The notes under the pieces: generated by a model
What the model was told of the DNA's origin: nothing
The model's input: only the letters and a program-made list of their open reading frames with translations
Database searches by the model: none
Program-made: the position numbers and the translations under genes
From: a bacterium
GTDB lineage: Bacteria; Myxococcota_A; Bradymonadia; Bradymonadales; Bradymonadaceae
Length of the DNA: 64,000 nucleotides
Direction of reading: 5' to 3'
NCBI GenBank assembly: GCA_030427705.1
Contig: JAUIBR010000007.1
Coordinates: forward strand, 62,001 to 126,000
In this document: positions 1 to 7,968 of the stretch, piece after piece
Layout of the letters: every line of letters begins with the position of its first letter
Position numbering within the stretch: position 1 is the first letter of the stretch

Positions 1-1191
1 GGGCCGACCTGGGGCGCACTTTTCGGCAACGAAGAAGACCTGCAAAAAGTCGATGAAGATGCTTGGTGGGTCGCGCGTCGCGCCCAGCTTGTGGACTTGA
101 TGGAAAACGCCGATGGACCGCTCTACGCCTACCATCGCGCGACGGTCGAACAGCGCGCCGACGAAGTGAAAGGGCTGGGTGTGCATCACGCATTCTTTGC
201 CATCAAGGCCAACGACCACCCCGATTTGCTGCGGATTCTGGAAGGCAAAGGCATCAACTTCGAGTGTGTGAGCCCCTGGGAGCTGAATCACGTCTTCGAA
301 ACGATGCCGAATCTGGACCCAACACGTGTCCTGTACACGCCAAACTTCGCGCCTCGGGAAGACTACGAACTGGGCTTCCAGAAAGGCGTCTACGTCACGT
401 TAGACAACCTGCACCCGCTTGAGACTTGGCCCGAGACCTTTGCCGGTCAGAAAATCATCGTTCGAATCGACCCCGGGAAAGGGCGTGGTCACCACAAGAA
501 GGTCAAGACCGCCGGAACGCAATCCAAGTTCGGTGTTCCGTTGCACGAAGTGTCGCGCTTGGCCGAGCTTTGCAAGGCGCATGATGTCGAGATCATCGGC
601 CTTCACTCGCATGTCGGCTCGGGCATCAAAGACCCCCAGACGTGGGCTGAAACCGCGGCGTTGCTGCTATCCGTGGCCGGCGAGATCGGTGGTGTGAACA
701 TCATCAACGTCGGTGGCGGACTGGGCGTCGTCGAACGTGCTGGCCAGCCTGCGTTGGAGCTCGAGCAAGTGCGGTCATCGATCGCCAATGTCGTCGCTGC
801 TCATCCTGGGGTCGAGATTTGGATGGAGCCGGGACGCTACTTCGTAGCCGAAGCTGGTGTATTGCTGGCGAAGGTCACCCAGACCAAATCCAAAGGCGAG
901 AGCGCTTCTTACGTGGGTCTGGACGTCGGCATGAATGGCCTCATCCGACCGGCGCTCTACGGTGCGTACCATGCGATCGTGAACTTAAGCCGTTTGAACG
1001 AGCCTGTGACGATGGTCGCCGATGTTGTCGGCCCCATCTGCGAAACAGGCGACGTCCTGGGACACAAGCGCCGCCTGCCTCAGAGCGAAACAGGTGATGT
1101 TTTCCTCATCGGAACCGCCGGTGCCTATGGACGCGTGATGGCATCGCAGTACAATCGAAGACCAATCCCCACCGAATTGGTTCTGGACTGA
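1..1191 (+). CDS. lysA: Diaminopimelate decarboxylase domain, 5'-truncated; probable C-terminal half of an aspartate kinase/DAP decarboxylase fusion
   Basis: The frame is open from base 1, so the N-terminus lies outside the window. The product is a fold-type III PLP-dependent decarboxylase that would convert meso-diaminopimelate to lysine. Visible signatures are FFAIKAN (PLP-lysine motif), FECVSPWEL, HSHVGSGI, the glycine-rich NVGGGLG, EPGRY and GPICETGD near the C-terminus with a following AYG. The block PNFAPREDYELG and the motif RIDPGKGRGHH closely recall the decarboxylase half of Xanthomonas-type bifunctional aspartate kinase/DAP decarboxylase. The first residues (GPTWGALFG) fit the end of an aspartate kinase ACT region rather than a signal or a start. 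The fusion is inference because the upstream part is not visible. The stop overlaps the next start (ATG at 1191), so the two genes are translationally coupled. Confidence 0.85.
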   Translation, partial: GPTWGALFGNEEDLQKVDEDAWWVARRAQLVDLMENADGPLYAYHRATVEQRADEVKGLGVHHAFFAIKANDHPDLLRILEGKGINFECVSPWELNHVFETMPNLDPTRVLYTPNFAPREDYELGFQKGVYVTLDNLHPLETWPETFAGQKIIVRIDPGKGRGHHKKVKTAGTQSKFGVPLHEVSRLAELCKAHDVEIIGLHSHVGSGIKDPQTWAETAALLLSVAGEIGGVNIINVGGGLGVVERAGQPALELEQVRSSIANVVAAHPGVEIWMEPGRYFVAEAGVLLAKVTQTKSKGESASYVGLDVGMNGLIRPALYGAYHAIVNLSRLNEPVTMVADVVGPICETGDVLGHKRRLPQSETGDVFLIGTAGAYGRVMASQYNRRPIPTELVLD

Positions 1192-2615
1192 TGGCGCAAG
1201 ACGACGTCGACATTCAGGCATGGGTTGCGGCGTTTCAAGCTAGCCAGCGCGAGATTGCCGAGGGCCATGCCGCGTTTCAGCGTGCGCTCGCTGAATCCCA
1301 TGCGCGCTTCATCACCGCGATGGAAGAGAGCCAGCAGAAGCTCGTCGATGTCTTAAGCTCGCACCTGGAACCCGCAGAACTCCAATTGATTTTGGACGAG
1401 CTTCAAGGTCACAGCGAAGGCGAGATGACCGAAGTTGGCGAGGTCATCGAAGAGACTGAGGCCGTTGTGGTGAGGCGGCTTCGGCGCCGCGTTGCAGCAG
1501 CCGTTCGGACCGAAATCGTCGACCGAAACTCGGCGCCCCATCGGGCATGGGCCATAACGCGAGACGGCATGGGCATCGCCGAGCTACTAGCCGCCGACCT
1601 ACAGGCTGCGCGCTGCGAAGCGCGTGTTGTTGCTTCGTGGGGCGAGGTCAAACCGGAAGAGGGCTTGATCGAGCTCTCCGGAGTCCGCCAATACAAAAAC
1701 GCCGACGAAGCGGGTGCATTGGTGGTGCGGATCGCAAATCGCGCACGTAAATACGGAGCCACACGTGGAACCGCACCGACTGTCTTGGTGCAAGACACCT
1801 TTGGTCGCTACGGGCTGGATATCTGCGACCCGTTCCGTGCCTTTCTGGGCGGATTGCGCGGCGTCGCCGCGGCCATGGCATTGACGATCGATAACGTACG
1901 ATGTGTCGATCTGGACGTCGGACATCGCCTTCCAACGGAAGTCGCACCGCTGCTCGAGGACGAGGTCCTATACGGCACCGGTCAGTCGGTCGGTCGCCCA
2001 GATGACGAGCGCATCACGCTGTCTTGGGTCGATGCGCCTCTGGTTACAGAGTCCGACGATGGTAAGGGTCTGGTCGTGGTCACAACGCCCGTCTCGGAGC
2101 GGTTTGTCTCCAGCGTTCTGGCCTATTGTGCAAAGCACGCAGACGAGGTGGTGCTGGTCGGAAAGCGCGACCCCGGTTTGTCGGACGCCTTGTCTAGAAT
2201 GGGCAAAGTCACAACGGTGGCAAACGACGACATCACCGCACTGGTTGGCGAAATCCAGGTGGCTGTGCAAGGGCGCCGGATCAAGTCGATTTTGCATGCC
2301 AATGACCGCGGTTGGGGCCCTGGTGAGCTGGAGCCCGCCTACAGCCAACGCATCGCGCTCTTGCAGGTCTTGTTGGCGGCGACCGCTGCTTATGGCGCAG
2401 ACCAAACGGCCATTCTGGTGGATGAAAACCCAGGCTGGGCAGGTCTTGTCTTTGACGAGATGTTACGCCGCTTCGCACATGCCGAGACGCAGCGCCAAGC
2501 CGACGATGGAATCACACGTGCCATCGTCGTCGGACCGGGCGTTTCGCCGCGGGATATCGTGCAGGAGCTGACCTCGAAGAGCCGTGCGCCGGAAGTCTGG
2601 TTGGCGATGGACTAG
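1191..2615 (+). CDS. Ketoreductase-like (SDR-type) protein with N-terminal helical segment, possibly decayed PKS module
   Basis: A 474-residue protein that starts inside the stop codon of the decarboxylase gene. Residues 10-60 form an amphipathic helix rich in Ala, Glu and Gln, with repeated AFQ/HAAF elements like the linker helices seen in some polyketide synthases. Residues about 180-270 (VLVQDTFGRYGLD, then MALTIDNVRCVDLDVG, then ITLSWVDAPL) resemble the structural half of a PKS ketoreductase, which typically ends with a 'VDLD' strand and an R-rich strand. Residues about 290-470 begin with GLVVVTTPVSERF where an SDR would have TGGTGGLG, so the NADP-binding glycine motif is absent, as is an obvious YxxxN/K catalytic set. 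It may therefore be a non-catalytic SDR. What it does next to lysine biosynthesis is unknown. Confidence 0.5.
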   Translation: MAQDDVDIQAWVAAFQASQREIAEGHAAFQRALAESHARFITAMEESQQKLVDVLSSHLEPAELQLILDELQGHSEGEMTEVGEVIEETEAVVVRRLRRRVAAAVRTEIVDRNSAPHRAWAITRDGMGIAELLAADLQAARCEARVVASWGEVKPEEGLIELSGVRQYKNADEAGALVVRIANRARKYGATRGTAPTVLVQDTFGRYGLDICDPFRAFLGGLRGVAAAMALTIDNVRCVDLDVGHRLPTEVAPLLEDEVLYGTGQSVGRPDDERITLSWVDAPLVTESDDGKGLVVVTTPVSERFVSSVLAYCAKHADEVVLVGKRDPGLSDALSRMGKVTTVANDDITALVGEIQVAVQGRRIKSILHANDRGWGPGELEPAYSQRIALLQVLLAATAAYGADQTAILVDENPGWAGLVFDEMLRRFAHAETQRQADDGITRAIVVGPGVSPRDIVQELTSKSRAPEVWLAMD

Positions 2616-2781
2616 CTTTCCTGTTGCGTGAGCCAGCGGCTCGTTATATCACGGAAATCACAGCAGAAACTCTATTGGGGGAATCCCGTGCCCAACTATT
2701 TTGGAAAATCTCGCAACGCTTGGAACATGCGTTCGATAATGAGGGTGAAGTCAGTCTTTGACCTTTTCCCTGGAGCCCAAA

Positions 2782-3093
2782 ATGTCGAGCATCAATCCCA
2801 TCATGCACAGCCAATCTCAGGCGGTGCAGCCACAGCAAAAGACCTCCAACAACTTTCAAAAACATCTCGAACAACCGTCGCGCGTGGACAAAGCCATCAA
2901 GAGCATCCATCGCGACGAGAAACAGCTCAATTCCATGATTCGTCGCGCAGAGCGCGGCGCCGATTTCGACAATCAAGAGCTGATTCGCATGCAGGCGCTG
3001 TCCTACCGATATTCTCAGAAGGTCGACCTGGCCTCGAAGGTCGTAAACACCGCGACCTCAGGTCTGAAGCAAATTCTCAACACACAAGTCTAA
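2782..3093 (+). CDS. sctI: T3SS inner-rod protein, SctI family
   Basis: About 103 residues. The ATG at 2782 (MSSINPIMHS) is preferred over a GTG-class codon at 2758 because a GGAG sits 7 bases upstream. The C-terminal third (RMQALSYRYSQKVDLASKV followed by VNTATSGLKQILNTQ) matches the usual SctI/YscI pattern: a helix beginning after 'LLxxQ', a conserved 'ELxSKV' block and a final 'I..L...Q'. In T3SS needles this small protein builds the inner rod/adapter between export apparatus and needle. It is the first gene of a run of T3SS genes and its TAA overlaps the ATG of sctJ. Length and position fit the family well; the Gln-rich N-terminus is not informative. Confidence 0.75.
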   Translation: MSSINPIMHSQSQAVQPQQKTSNNFQKHLEQPSRVDKAIKSIHRDEKQLNSMIRRAERGADFDNQELIRMQALSYRYSQKVDLASKVVNTATSGLKQILNTQV

Positions 3094-3857
3094 TGAAACA
3101 CATCCTTATTGGGTTCCTACTCGCCGCCGCGTTTGTGGTCTCCGGTTGTACGGCCGAGCTGCATCACGACCTGTCGGAAACGCAGGCAAATGAAATCGTC
3201 GTCGCGCTCGAAGACGTCGGGATTGAAGCATCAAAATATCGGGACGAAACGGACAAGACGCGTTGGGTGATTGCTGTGCCGTCAGGTGTGCAAGTTGAAG
3301 CGTGGAAGGTGCTGGAGACCCGCGGCTTGCCTCGACCTGAGGTCGAAGGCTTCACCGCGTTTTTCCCACGTGAAGGTCTTGTCCCGACCTCAGAAGAAGA
3401 GCGCGTCGTCATGCAATTTGCCACCGCGCAAGAGCTACGACGCACGCTGATGGCGGTCGATGGTGTTGTGGACGCGCATGTGAACCTCGTTGTGCCTCAA
3501 AAGCGACGCTTGGGATTTCGTGCCGACGAAACGCGCCCGCAACCCAAAGCCAGCGTCCTGCTGAAAGCGTCTGCTCGAAACGACGGCAAGCCTCCTATCG
3601 CCGAAAAGGAAGTGAAGACGATTGTGGCGGGAGCAGTTGAAGAGCTGATGCCTGAAAACGTTTCCGTGGTTTTGACGCCGGTGGATACGACGGCTGAGGC
3701 TCCGGAAGTTCGTGTTATCTCGGTCGGTCCGGTCACCGTCGCCGAGGGCAACAAAGGCGTCCTCCAGGGATTCATTGCCGTGTTGATGCTCGCGATACTG
3801 GCACTCGCCGGGGCGCTTGGATTTGTTGTGTTTCGCTTCCGCTCGCGACCTGCCTAG
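3093..3857 (+). CDS. sctJ: T3SS inner-membrane ring lipoprotein SctJ (YscJ/PrgK family)
   Basis: A 254-residue protein starting at the ATG at 3093, which overlaps the stop codon of sctI. It has a lipoprotein signal peptide ending VVSGC with Cys19 as lipid site, two ring-building modules (about residues 20-75 and 95-175), and a C-terminal membrane helix at about 218-240 followed by a short basic tail (FRFRSRPA). The block EEERVVMQFATAQELRRTL and the strand VDAHVNLVVP are typical of SctJ/FliF ring domains. The small size and lipobox distinguish it from flagellar FliF and make this a non-flagellar secretion system. It forms the inner ring in the inner membrane together with SctD, which is not in this window. 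The next gene overlaps by one base. Confidence 0.92.
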   Translation: MKHILIGFLLAAAFVVSGCTAELHHDLSETQANEIVVALEDVGIEASKYRDETDKTRWVIAVPSGVQVEAWKVLETRGLPRPEVEGFTAFFPREGLVPTSEEERVVMQFATAQELRRTLMAVDGVVDAHVNLVVPQKRRLGFRADETRPQPKASVLLKASARNDGKPPIAEKEVKTIVAGAVEELMPENVSVVLTPVDTTAEAPEVRVISVGPVTVAEGNKGVLQGFIAVLMLAILALAGALGFVVFRFRSRPA

Positions 3858-4477
3858 TGGACGACCTGACACCAGCTGAGAAGGGGCTCATCGTCATGGC
3901 GAATCGGTTTGGTTCGTTTGAAGCCATGTTGGTTCACCCCGACTCGCGTGCAGCTATACAGGACGCCCTCGAGTGCCTAGACGAAGCCACAGTCGCCAGC
4001 TGGGAGACCAAGATGTCTCCGCCAGAGGTCGGTCCTCCCATGGAACGCTGGATGAGCAGGGCTTCCTCGCCTCCCGAAGCCATGCAACTGCCGGAGTGGG
4101 CACGAAACCTTCTCAAGTTTGAGGACCGACATGCGCTCGTATCCGCTTGGATCGTGGCGCTCACCGATGACAATCCGCGCACCGCGGTTCGCATCAGCAA
4201 ACGTCATGGCGAGTCGTTTGTTCAATTGGCGCGAGGCATAGATTTGCCGCACGCAGCAAAACACGCATGCAAGAGTGTGTTCAGCCGTGTCGGTGAATCG
4301 CCGGAAGAACGCGGACGAGCGGTGATCCTTATGGGATGCGGCGCGCGTTGGCGCCGAGCGGCCGAGAACTATGGATATCGAGAGCTAGCGGCGGTTGCCT
4401 GCCGTGGGCGATTCTCGGCATCTGCACCAGCCATCAAGCGAGGGATTCTAGCCCTGGCCAAGGAGTTGGAATGGTAG
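3857..4477 (+). CDS. Probable T3SS sorting-platform accessory protein (SctK position)
   Basis: A 206-residue soluble protein beginning at a GTG that overlaps the sctJ stop. I do not recognise a diagnostic motif. It is mainly helical, with several Trp residues (SWETKM, EWARNLL, RWRRAAENY). In the usual order sctI-J-K-L-N-O the gene between sctJ and sctL encodes SctK, the poorly conserved spoke-to-ring connector of the cytoplasmic sorting platform, and length (about 200 residues) fits. The assignment therefore rests on gene order and size only. The end overlaps the sctL start by 7 bases, and an AGGAG inside its last codons serves as the sctL ribosome-binding site. Confidence 0.5.
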   Translation: MDDLTPAEKGLIVMANRFGSFEAMLVHPDSRAAIQDALECLDEATVASWETKMSPPEVGPPMERWMSRASSPPEAMQLPEWARNLLKFEDRHALVSAWIVALTDDNPRTAVRISKRHGESFVQLARGIDLPHAAKHACKSVFSRVGESPEERGRAVILMGCGARWRRAAENYGYRELAAVACRGRFSASAPAIKRGILALAKELEW

Positions 4478-5097
4478 ATTATCCCAAGATTCTAAAGGGT
4501 CCGGACGCTGACGCAGCGCCGCTGCTTCACCCGGCGACGAAGGTGTTGGAAGGGCCGGCTGTTCTGAAGCTCAACGATGCGATGGCCGCATTAGAGGCGG
4601 CGCACAAAGAAGCCACCGATATCATCGTGAGGGCAAAGCAAGAGGCGGAAGCGACCTTGCAGGAGGCGCTGGAACAGGGACGGACGCAAGGTTATGCCGA
4701 GGTCGTCGGTGAGTTGGCCAAGGTCCGTGAAGAGCGCAGAAATCTTCAGGATGCGGCACAAGGGGACCTACTCGCCCTGGCGTTCAAGGTCGCCGAACAG
4801 GTGATCTCGCGTGAGGTTGAACGCGACCCAATGATTGTGAAAGAGGTTGTCCAGAGTGCGCTCGAGCATGCCCGTGGACGGCGGCATATCGTCGTCAAAG
4901 TTCATCCAGACGACATGCATATCGTCGAGTTTTCACGCGCCGAATTGGAGTTGTGTGTGGACGGCACATCAATTCATTTTGAGGCTGACGCGTCCGTGAC
5001 CAAAGGTGGAGCCATCATCGACACCGAAGGCGGTCAAATTCAGGCCGACCTGGGGCTGCAGCTCGAGGCGCTTCGCAAGAACCTGGAGTCATCATGA
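4471..5097 (+). CDS. sctL: T3SS ATPase stator/regulator SctL (FliH/YscL family)
   Basis: 208 residues from the ATG at 4471, chosen because AGGAG lies 5 bases upstream; an in-frame start at 4336 would overlap the previous gene deeply. Residues about 35-110 form a long Ala/Glu-rich coiled coil (ALEAAHKEATDIIVRAKQEA region), followed by LALAFKVAEQVISREVE and then the C-terminal domain with VKVHPDD and GGAIIDTEGGQIQADL, a pattern seen in FliH/SctL proteins. SctL dimers link the SctN ATPase to the sorting platform and control its activity. The stop overlaps the sctN ATG (ATGA). Confidence 0.88.
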   Translation: MVDYPKILKGPDADAAPLLHPATKVLEGPAVLKLNDAMAALEAAHKEATDIIVRAKQEAEATLQEALEQGRTQGYAEVVGELAKVREERRNLQDAAQGDLLALAFKVAEQVISREVERDPMIVKEVVQSALEHARGRRHIVVKVHPDDMHIVEFSRAELELCVDGTSIHFEADASVTKGGAIIDTEGGQIQADLGLQLEALRKNLESS

Positions 5098-6410
5098 ACG
5101 ACAAGTCGCTGCTGGCCGGCTACCTGGACAAGCTCGATGGCGCGCAGTCCGTGACCATCAAGGGGCGCATACGCGAGGTGACAGGTCTGGTCGTGAAGGC
5201 CTCATTGCCTGATGCGGCAGTAGGAGACCTAGTTTCGATTCGGACCAAGTTGGGCGAGCGCCGGGCCGAGATCGTGGGATTCAAGGACGACATGGCGGTG
5301 CTCATGCCGTTTGGTGACCCAAAGGGGATCGGCGCCGGTGACGAGGTCGAAACAACCGGCAAGCCGTTCACCATCACGTGCGGACCGGGCCTGGTTGGTC
5401 GGGTTTTGGACGGGTTGGGCAGACCCATTGATGGCGGAGCGCCGCTCGCCGGGCCGGGTTTCGTCGAATGGGAGCTTGATAGACCGTCTCCGCACCCGCT
5501 GAAGCGAGCGCGTGTGACGGAGCCTCTTTCCGTGGGCGTTCGTGCGATTGACGGGTTGCTGACCCTAGGCAAGGGGCAGCGCGTTGGTCTGTTCGCGGGC
5601 TCCGGCGTGGGTAAGTCATCTTTGATGGGGCAGATTGCACGCGGTAGTCAGGCCGACCTGAACGTGATCTGCCTGATTGGTGAGCGTGGCCGAGAAGTGC
5701 GCGACTTCATCGAGGGGGTTTTAGGAAAAGACGGCTTGGCGCGGAGCATCGTGGTCTGCGCGACCAGCGATTCTCCAAGTCTGGTGCGGCTAAAATCGGC
5801 ATACACGGCAACGGCGATCGCCGAGTATTTTCGCGACCAAGGCGCAAACGTCTTGTTGATGATGGACTCGGTGACACGATTCGCGCGGGCATTGCGAGAA
5901 GTCGGATTGGCGGCGGGTGAACCTCCTGCACGACAAGGTTATCCGCCAAGTGTTTTCAGCAATCTACCGCGCCTGCTTGAGCGTGCTGGCAATTCCGCAT
6001 CTGGTTCGATCACCGCGCTGTACACAGTCTTGGTGGCTGGCGGCGACATGGAAGAGCCCATCGCCGACGAGGTTCGCGGTATCTTGGACGGACACATCAT
6101 CCTGAGCCGTAAGCTCGCTAGCCGAAACCACTGGCCCGCGATTGATGTCCTGCCATCGTTGTCCCGTGTCATGCACGATGTGGTCGACGAACAACACAGC
6201 GAGGTCGCTGGCGAGTTTAGGCGGGTGCTGTCGAACTACGAGTCGCGGCGCGACCTCATCGCACTTGGCGCATACGAATACGGCAGCGACGCTGATACAG
6301 ATTTCGCCATCGATTGCATTGAGCAGATGGAAGAGTTCCTCACACAGCGCATGGACGAGCAAAGCCCCATCGATGAGGCAGTCGTCATGCTCTCCGACGC
6401 GATCATGTGA
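5094..6410 (+). CDS. sctN: T3SS ATPase SctN (YscN/FliI family)
   Basis: 438 residues, the normal length of the family. Walker A is GSGVGKSS at about 169-176; GERGREVRDFIE and the Walker B strand VLLMMDSVTRFARA follow; GYPPSVFSNLPRLLERAGN is the F1-beta-like motif shared by all export ATPases. The enzyme hydrolyses ATP as a hexamer below the export gate to unfold substrates and release chaperones. The neighbouring lipoprotein SctJ and coiled-coil SctO indicate the non-flagellar branch rather than FliI. The start ATG lies within the sctL stop (ATGA overlap), and the stop overlaps the sctO start. Confidence 0.95.
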   Translation: MNDKSLLAGYLDKLDGAQSVTIKGRIREVTGLVVKASLPDAAVGDLVSIRTKLGERRAEIVGFKDDMAVLMPFGDPKGIGAGDEVETTGKPFTITCGPGLVGRVLDGLGRPIDGGAPLAGPGFVEWELDRPSPHPLKRARVTEPLSVGVRAIDGLLTLGKGQRVGLFAGSGVGKSSLMGQIARGSQADLNVICLIGERGREVRDFIEGVLGKDGLARSIVVCATSDSPSLVRLKSAYTATAIAEYFRDQGANVLLMMDSVTRFARALREVGLAAGEPPARQGYPPSVFSNLPRLLERAGNSASGSITALYTVLVAGGDMEEPIADEVRGILDGHIILSRKLASRNHWPAIDVLPSLSRVMHDVVDEQHSEVAGEFRRVLSNYESRRDLIALGAYEYGSDADTDFAIDCIEQMEEFLTQRMDEQSPIDEAVVMLSDAIM

Positions 6411-6880
6411 TGGATTACCCACTGCAAACACTGCTGGAGCTTCGGGAGCGCGCAGCCGAGACCGCGGATGCGGACGTCGCTCGGCAGGTCGCTGTCGTGG
6501 CCGAGATGAAGGGCCGGCTGCAAGCGATGCGGGAGCACGCCGCGAGCCTGCGCGATTCTTCGCAGCAGCAGCGGGTTGTAGCAACAGCATCGATTTCAGG
6601 CGCACAAATTCGCGCCGTCACGGAGTATCGGTCTGCGTTGGTCGCGGAAGCGGAAACGACGGCCACAAAAGCCGATGCGCTGTTTGCGGACCTGCAAGAA
6701 GAAGAGGCGAAATTGGCCGAGCTTCGTGCCATTCAGGCATCCGCTCATGCGGATGTCGCGGTTGTGCAAAAGCACAAGGACGCCTGGGTTGAGGACCGAA
6801 ACTCGGTGCGGGCAAAGAAGGCAGCGGATGAACTCGATGACATCGCATTGCGAAAATGGATGGAGATGAGACGTGAGTAA
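6410..6880 (+). CDS. sctO: T3SS central stalk protein SctO (YscO/FliJ-like)
   Basis: 156 residues, almost entirely predicted coiled coil with long runs of Ala/Glu/Arg/Lys heptads. It begins MDYPLQTLLELRERAAE, like FliJ/YscO proteins. It follows sctN directly, the invariant position for the stalk subunit that inserts in the ATPase ring and couples it to SctV. A GTG at 6407 is also in frame, but the ATG at 6410 overlapping the sctN stop is the simpler start. The sequence of this family is poorly conserved, so the call relies on size, coiled coil and position. Confidence 0.8.
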   Translation: MDYPLQTLLELRERAAETADADVARQVAVVAEMKGRLQAMREHAASLRDSSQQQRVVATASISGAQIRAVTEYRSALVAEAETTATKADALFADLQEEEAKLAELRAIQASAHADVAVVQKHKDAWVEDRNSVRAKKAADELDDIALRKWMEMRRE

Positions 6881-7241
6881 CGTGAAGCTAGGCGGTTTGT
6901 TCGCACCACGCGCCGGCGGCGCGGAAGAGCTAGAGGCGCTGTATGGCGTTCAGGAAGCGCAGGACGGCGCTGCTGCCGTTTTACTGGGCCCGCTGGCCAA
7001 CGAAGCATTGGAGGCGTTTGACGACGGCCAGGCCCAATCTACGACCGACCAATGGCTGCAGTCTGCGATGAACCGCGCCCAACCCAATAAGCTGATGGAA
7101 GCCGCTGCGATGTTGGACGTTCTGTCGCAGAGGATTGAAGGTGAGGATGGTCAACGCATCCGAGATCTGTGTACAGTAGTGCAGAAGTACGCACAGCTTG
7201 AAGGTCTGGTGACGATCCGGACATCGAGCGTCAAACCCTAG
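6873..7241 (+). CDS. Small protein at the end of the T3SS operon, function unknown
   Basis: 122 residues starting at a GTG (6873) that overlaps sctO by 8 bases, so it is almost certainly cotranscribed and coupled. It is acidic and helical, with no signal peptide or membrane segment. An LxxLxQRI..E helix sits near the middle and a short hydrophobic strand (LEGLVTIRT) near the end. No family is recognised. By position it could be a needle-length regulator fragment, a chaperone or a gatekeeper-type protein, but none of these can be supported from sequence. Confidence 0.6.
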   Translation: MSNVKLGGLFAPRAGGAEELEALYGVQEAQDGAAAVLLGPLANEALEAFDDGQAQSTTDQWLQSAMNRAQPNKLMEAAAMLDVLSQRIEGEDGQRIRDLCTVVQKYAQLEGLVTIRTSSVKP

Positions 7242-7290
7242 GTTCCTAAGGACTTAAGAAGTTCAAGGACCTAAGGATTCTTAAGTTCTT
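7241..7290. repeat. CTTAAG-centred inverted/direct repeat after the T3SS operon
   Basis: The 50 bases after the last T3SS gene contain CCTAAGGA twice (7245-7252 and 7270-7277) and two CTTAAG palindromes. ACTTAAGAA (7252-7260) is the reverse complement of TTCTTAAGT (7278-7286), giving a 9-bp stem with a 17-base loop. It is AT-rich and has no clear U-tract, so it is not a standard intrinsic terminator, although it may act as one. Closely similar TTAAGTTCTTAAGAA sequence occurs at 18660-18674, suggesting a dispersed element. Confidence 0.55.
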
Positions 7291-7302
7291 GGAAATTCGT
7301 TG

Positions 7303-7968
7303 ATGTCTACTTCGATTCCAAACCTTTGGTACGTTCAAAAATTGGGGCTAACGCAACGCCTGCCGTTCGACACCGTTCTGAAGCTGCGCGAGCACGGAAA
7401 GCTTGAGCGCTGGGGCCATCGCGCGAAGATTACGCGTCGCCCAACCGATGTTGTTGCGGTGCTGAGCGGCGGTGTTGAGCTCAACGATGGGCTGCACGAC
7501 AAGCTGGTTCGGCTCAAGCCGGGTGACCTCTTCGGCGACATCGGGGAGGAGGTCGAAGAGATACTTCGCGCCTACGATGACACGGTTATCTGCCGCGTCG
7601 ATCGTGAAGCGTTCGAAGAGCTAGTCAAAGACCATTTGGGAATGATGGCAACGCGCGTCGGTATGCGGGCGCGGCAGCAATTGCAGGTCCCCGTGGCTGA
7701 GCTGCTTTACCGCTCGCCGCGGTCCCGAATCGCAAAAGCGCTGGAGTTGGTCGCGGACGAAGTCGGAGAAACGGAAGATTCTCGTGTGGTGGTGCCGATT
7801 TCGCTGCGTTCGAAGCACGTTGCGGAATTGACAGGAGTGGTTCCGGCGCGTACTCGAAAGGTACTGGATTCACTGTACGACGATGGGTTGCTCGAGCTTG
7901 GGCGACAGGGAATCGTCATTCCTGATCTCGAAACGATCAAATCTCTGGCTGCAAGCAGGAACGAATGA
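7303..7968 (+). CDS. Crp/Fnr-family transcription regulator
   Basis: 221 residues from the ATG at 7303; the upstream TTG at 7300 is less likely. Residues about 15-110 form a cyclic-nucleotide-binding-like beta-roll with GGVELNDGL and the LKPGDLFGDI element typical of Crp-family proteins. A dimerisation helix follows, then a C-terminal winged helix (about 150-215) with the HTH segment KHVAELTGVVPARTRKVLDSL. The roll lacks the classical RxS cAMP-phosphate motif, so the ligand cannot be predicted. It lies directly after the T3SS operon and starts an operon with two overlapping genes. Control of the T3SS is possible but not shown. Confidence 0.8.
   Translation: MSTSIPNLWYVQKLGLTQRLPFDTVLKLREHGKLERWGHRAKITRRPTDVVAVLSGGVELNDGLHDKLVRLKPGDLFGDIGEEVEEILRAYDDTVICRVDREAFEELVKDHLGMMATRVGMRARQQLQVPVAELLYRSPRSRIAKALELVADEVGETEDSRVVVPISLRSKHVAELTGVVPARTRKVLDSLYDDGLLELGRQGIVIPDLETIKSLAASRNE

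Noticed and set aside
2628..3092. Long in-frame extension before the SctJ signal peptide
   Set aside because: It lies over the SctI gene and would bury the lipoprotein signal; the ATG at 3093 is the natural start.
5094..6410. Flagellar FliI rather than SctN
   Set aside because: Neighbouring SctJ is a small lipoprotein and SctI is present; there are no flagellar genes, so the non-flagellar branch fits better.
6142..6792. Cys- and Ser-rich open frame overlapping sctN and sctO
   Set aside because: It is out of frame with two well-supported genes and has no family features.
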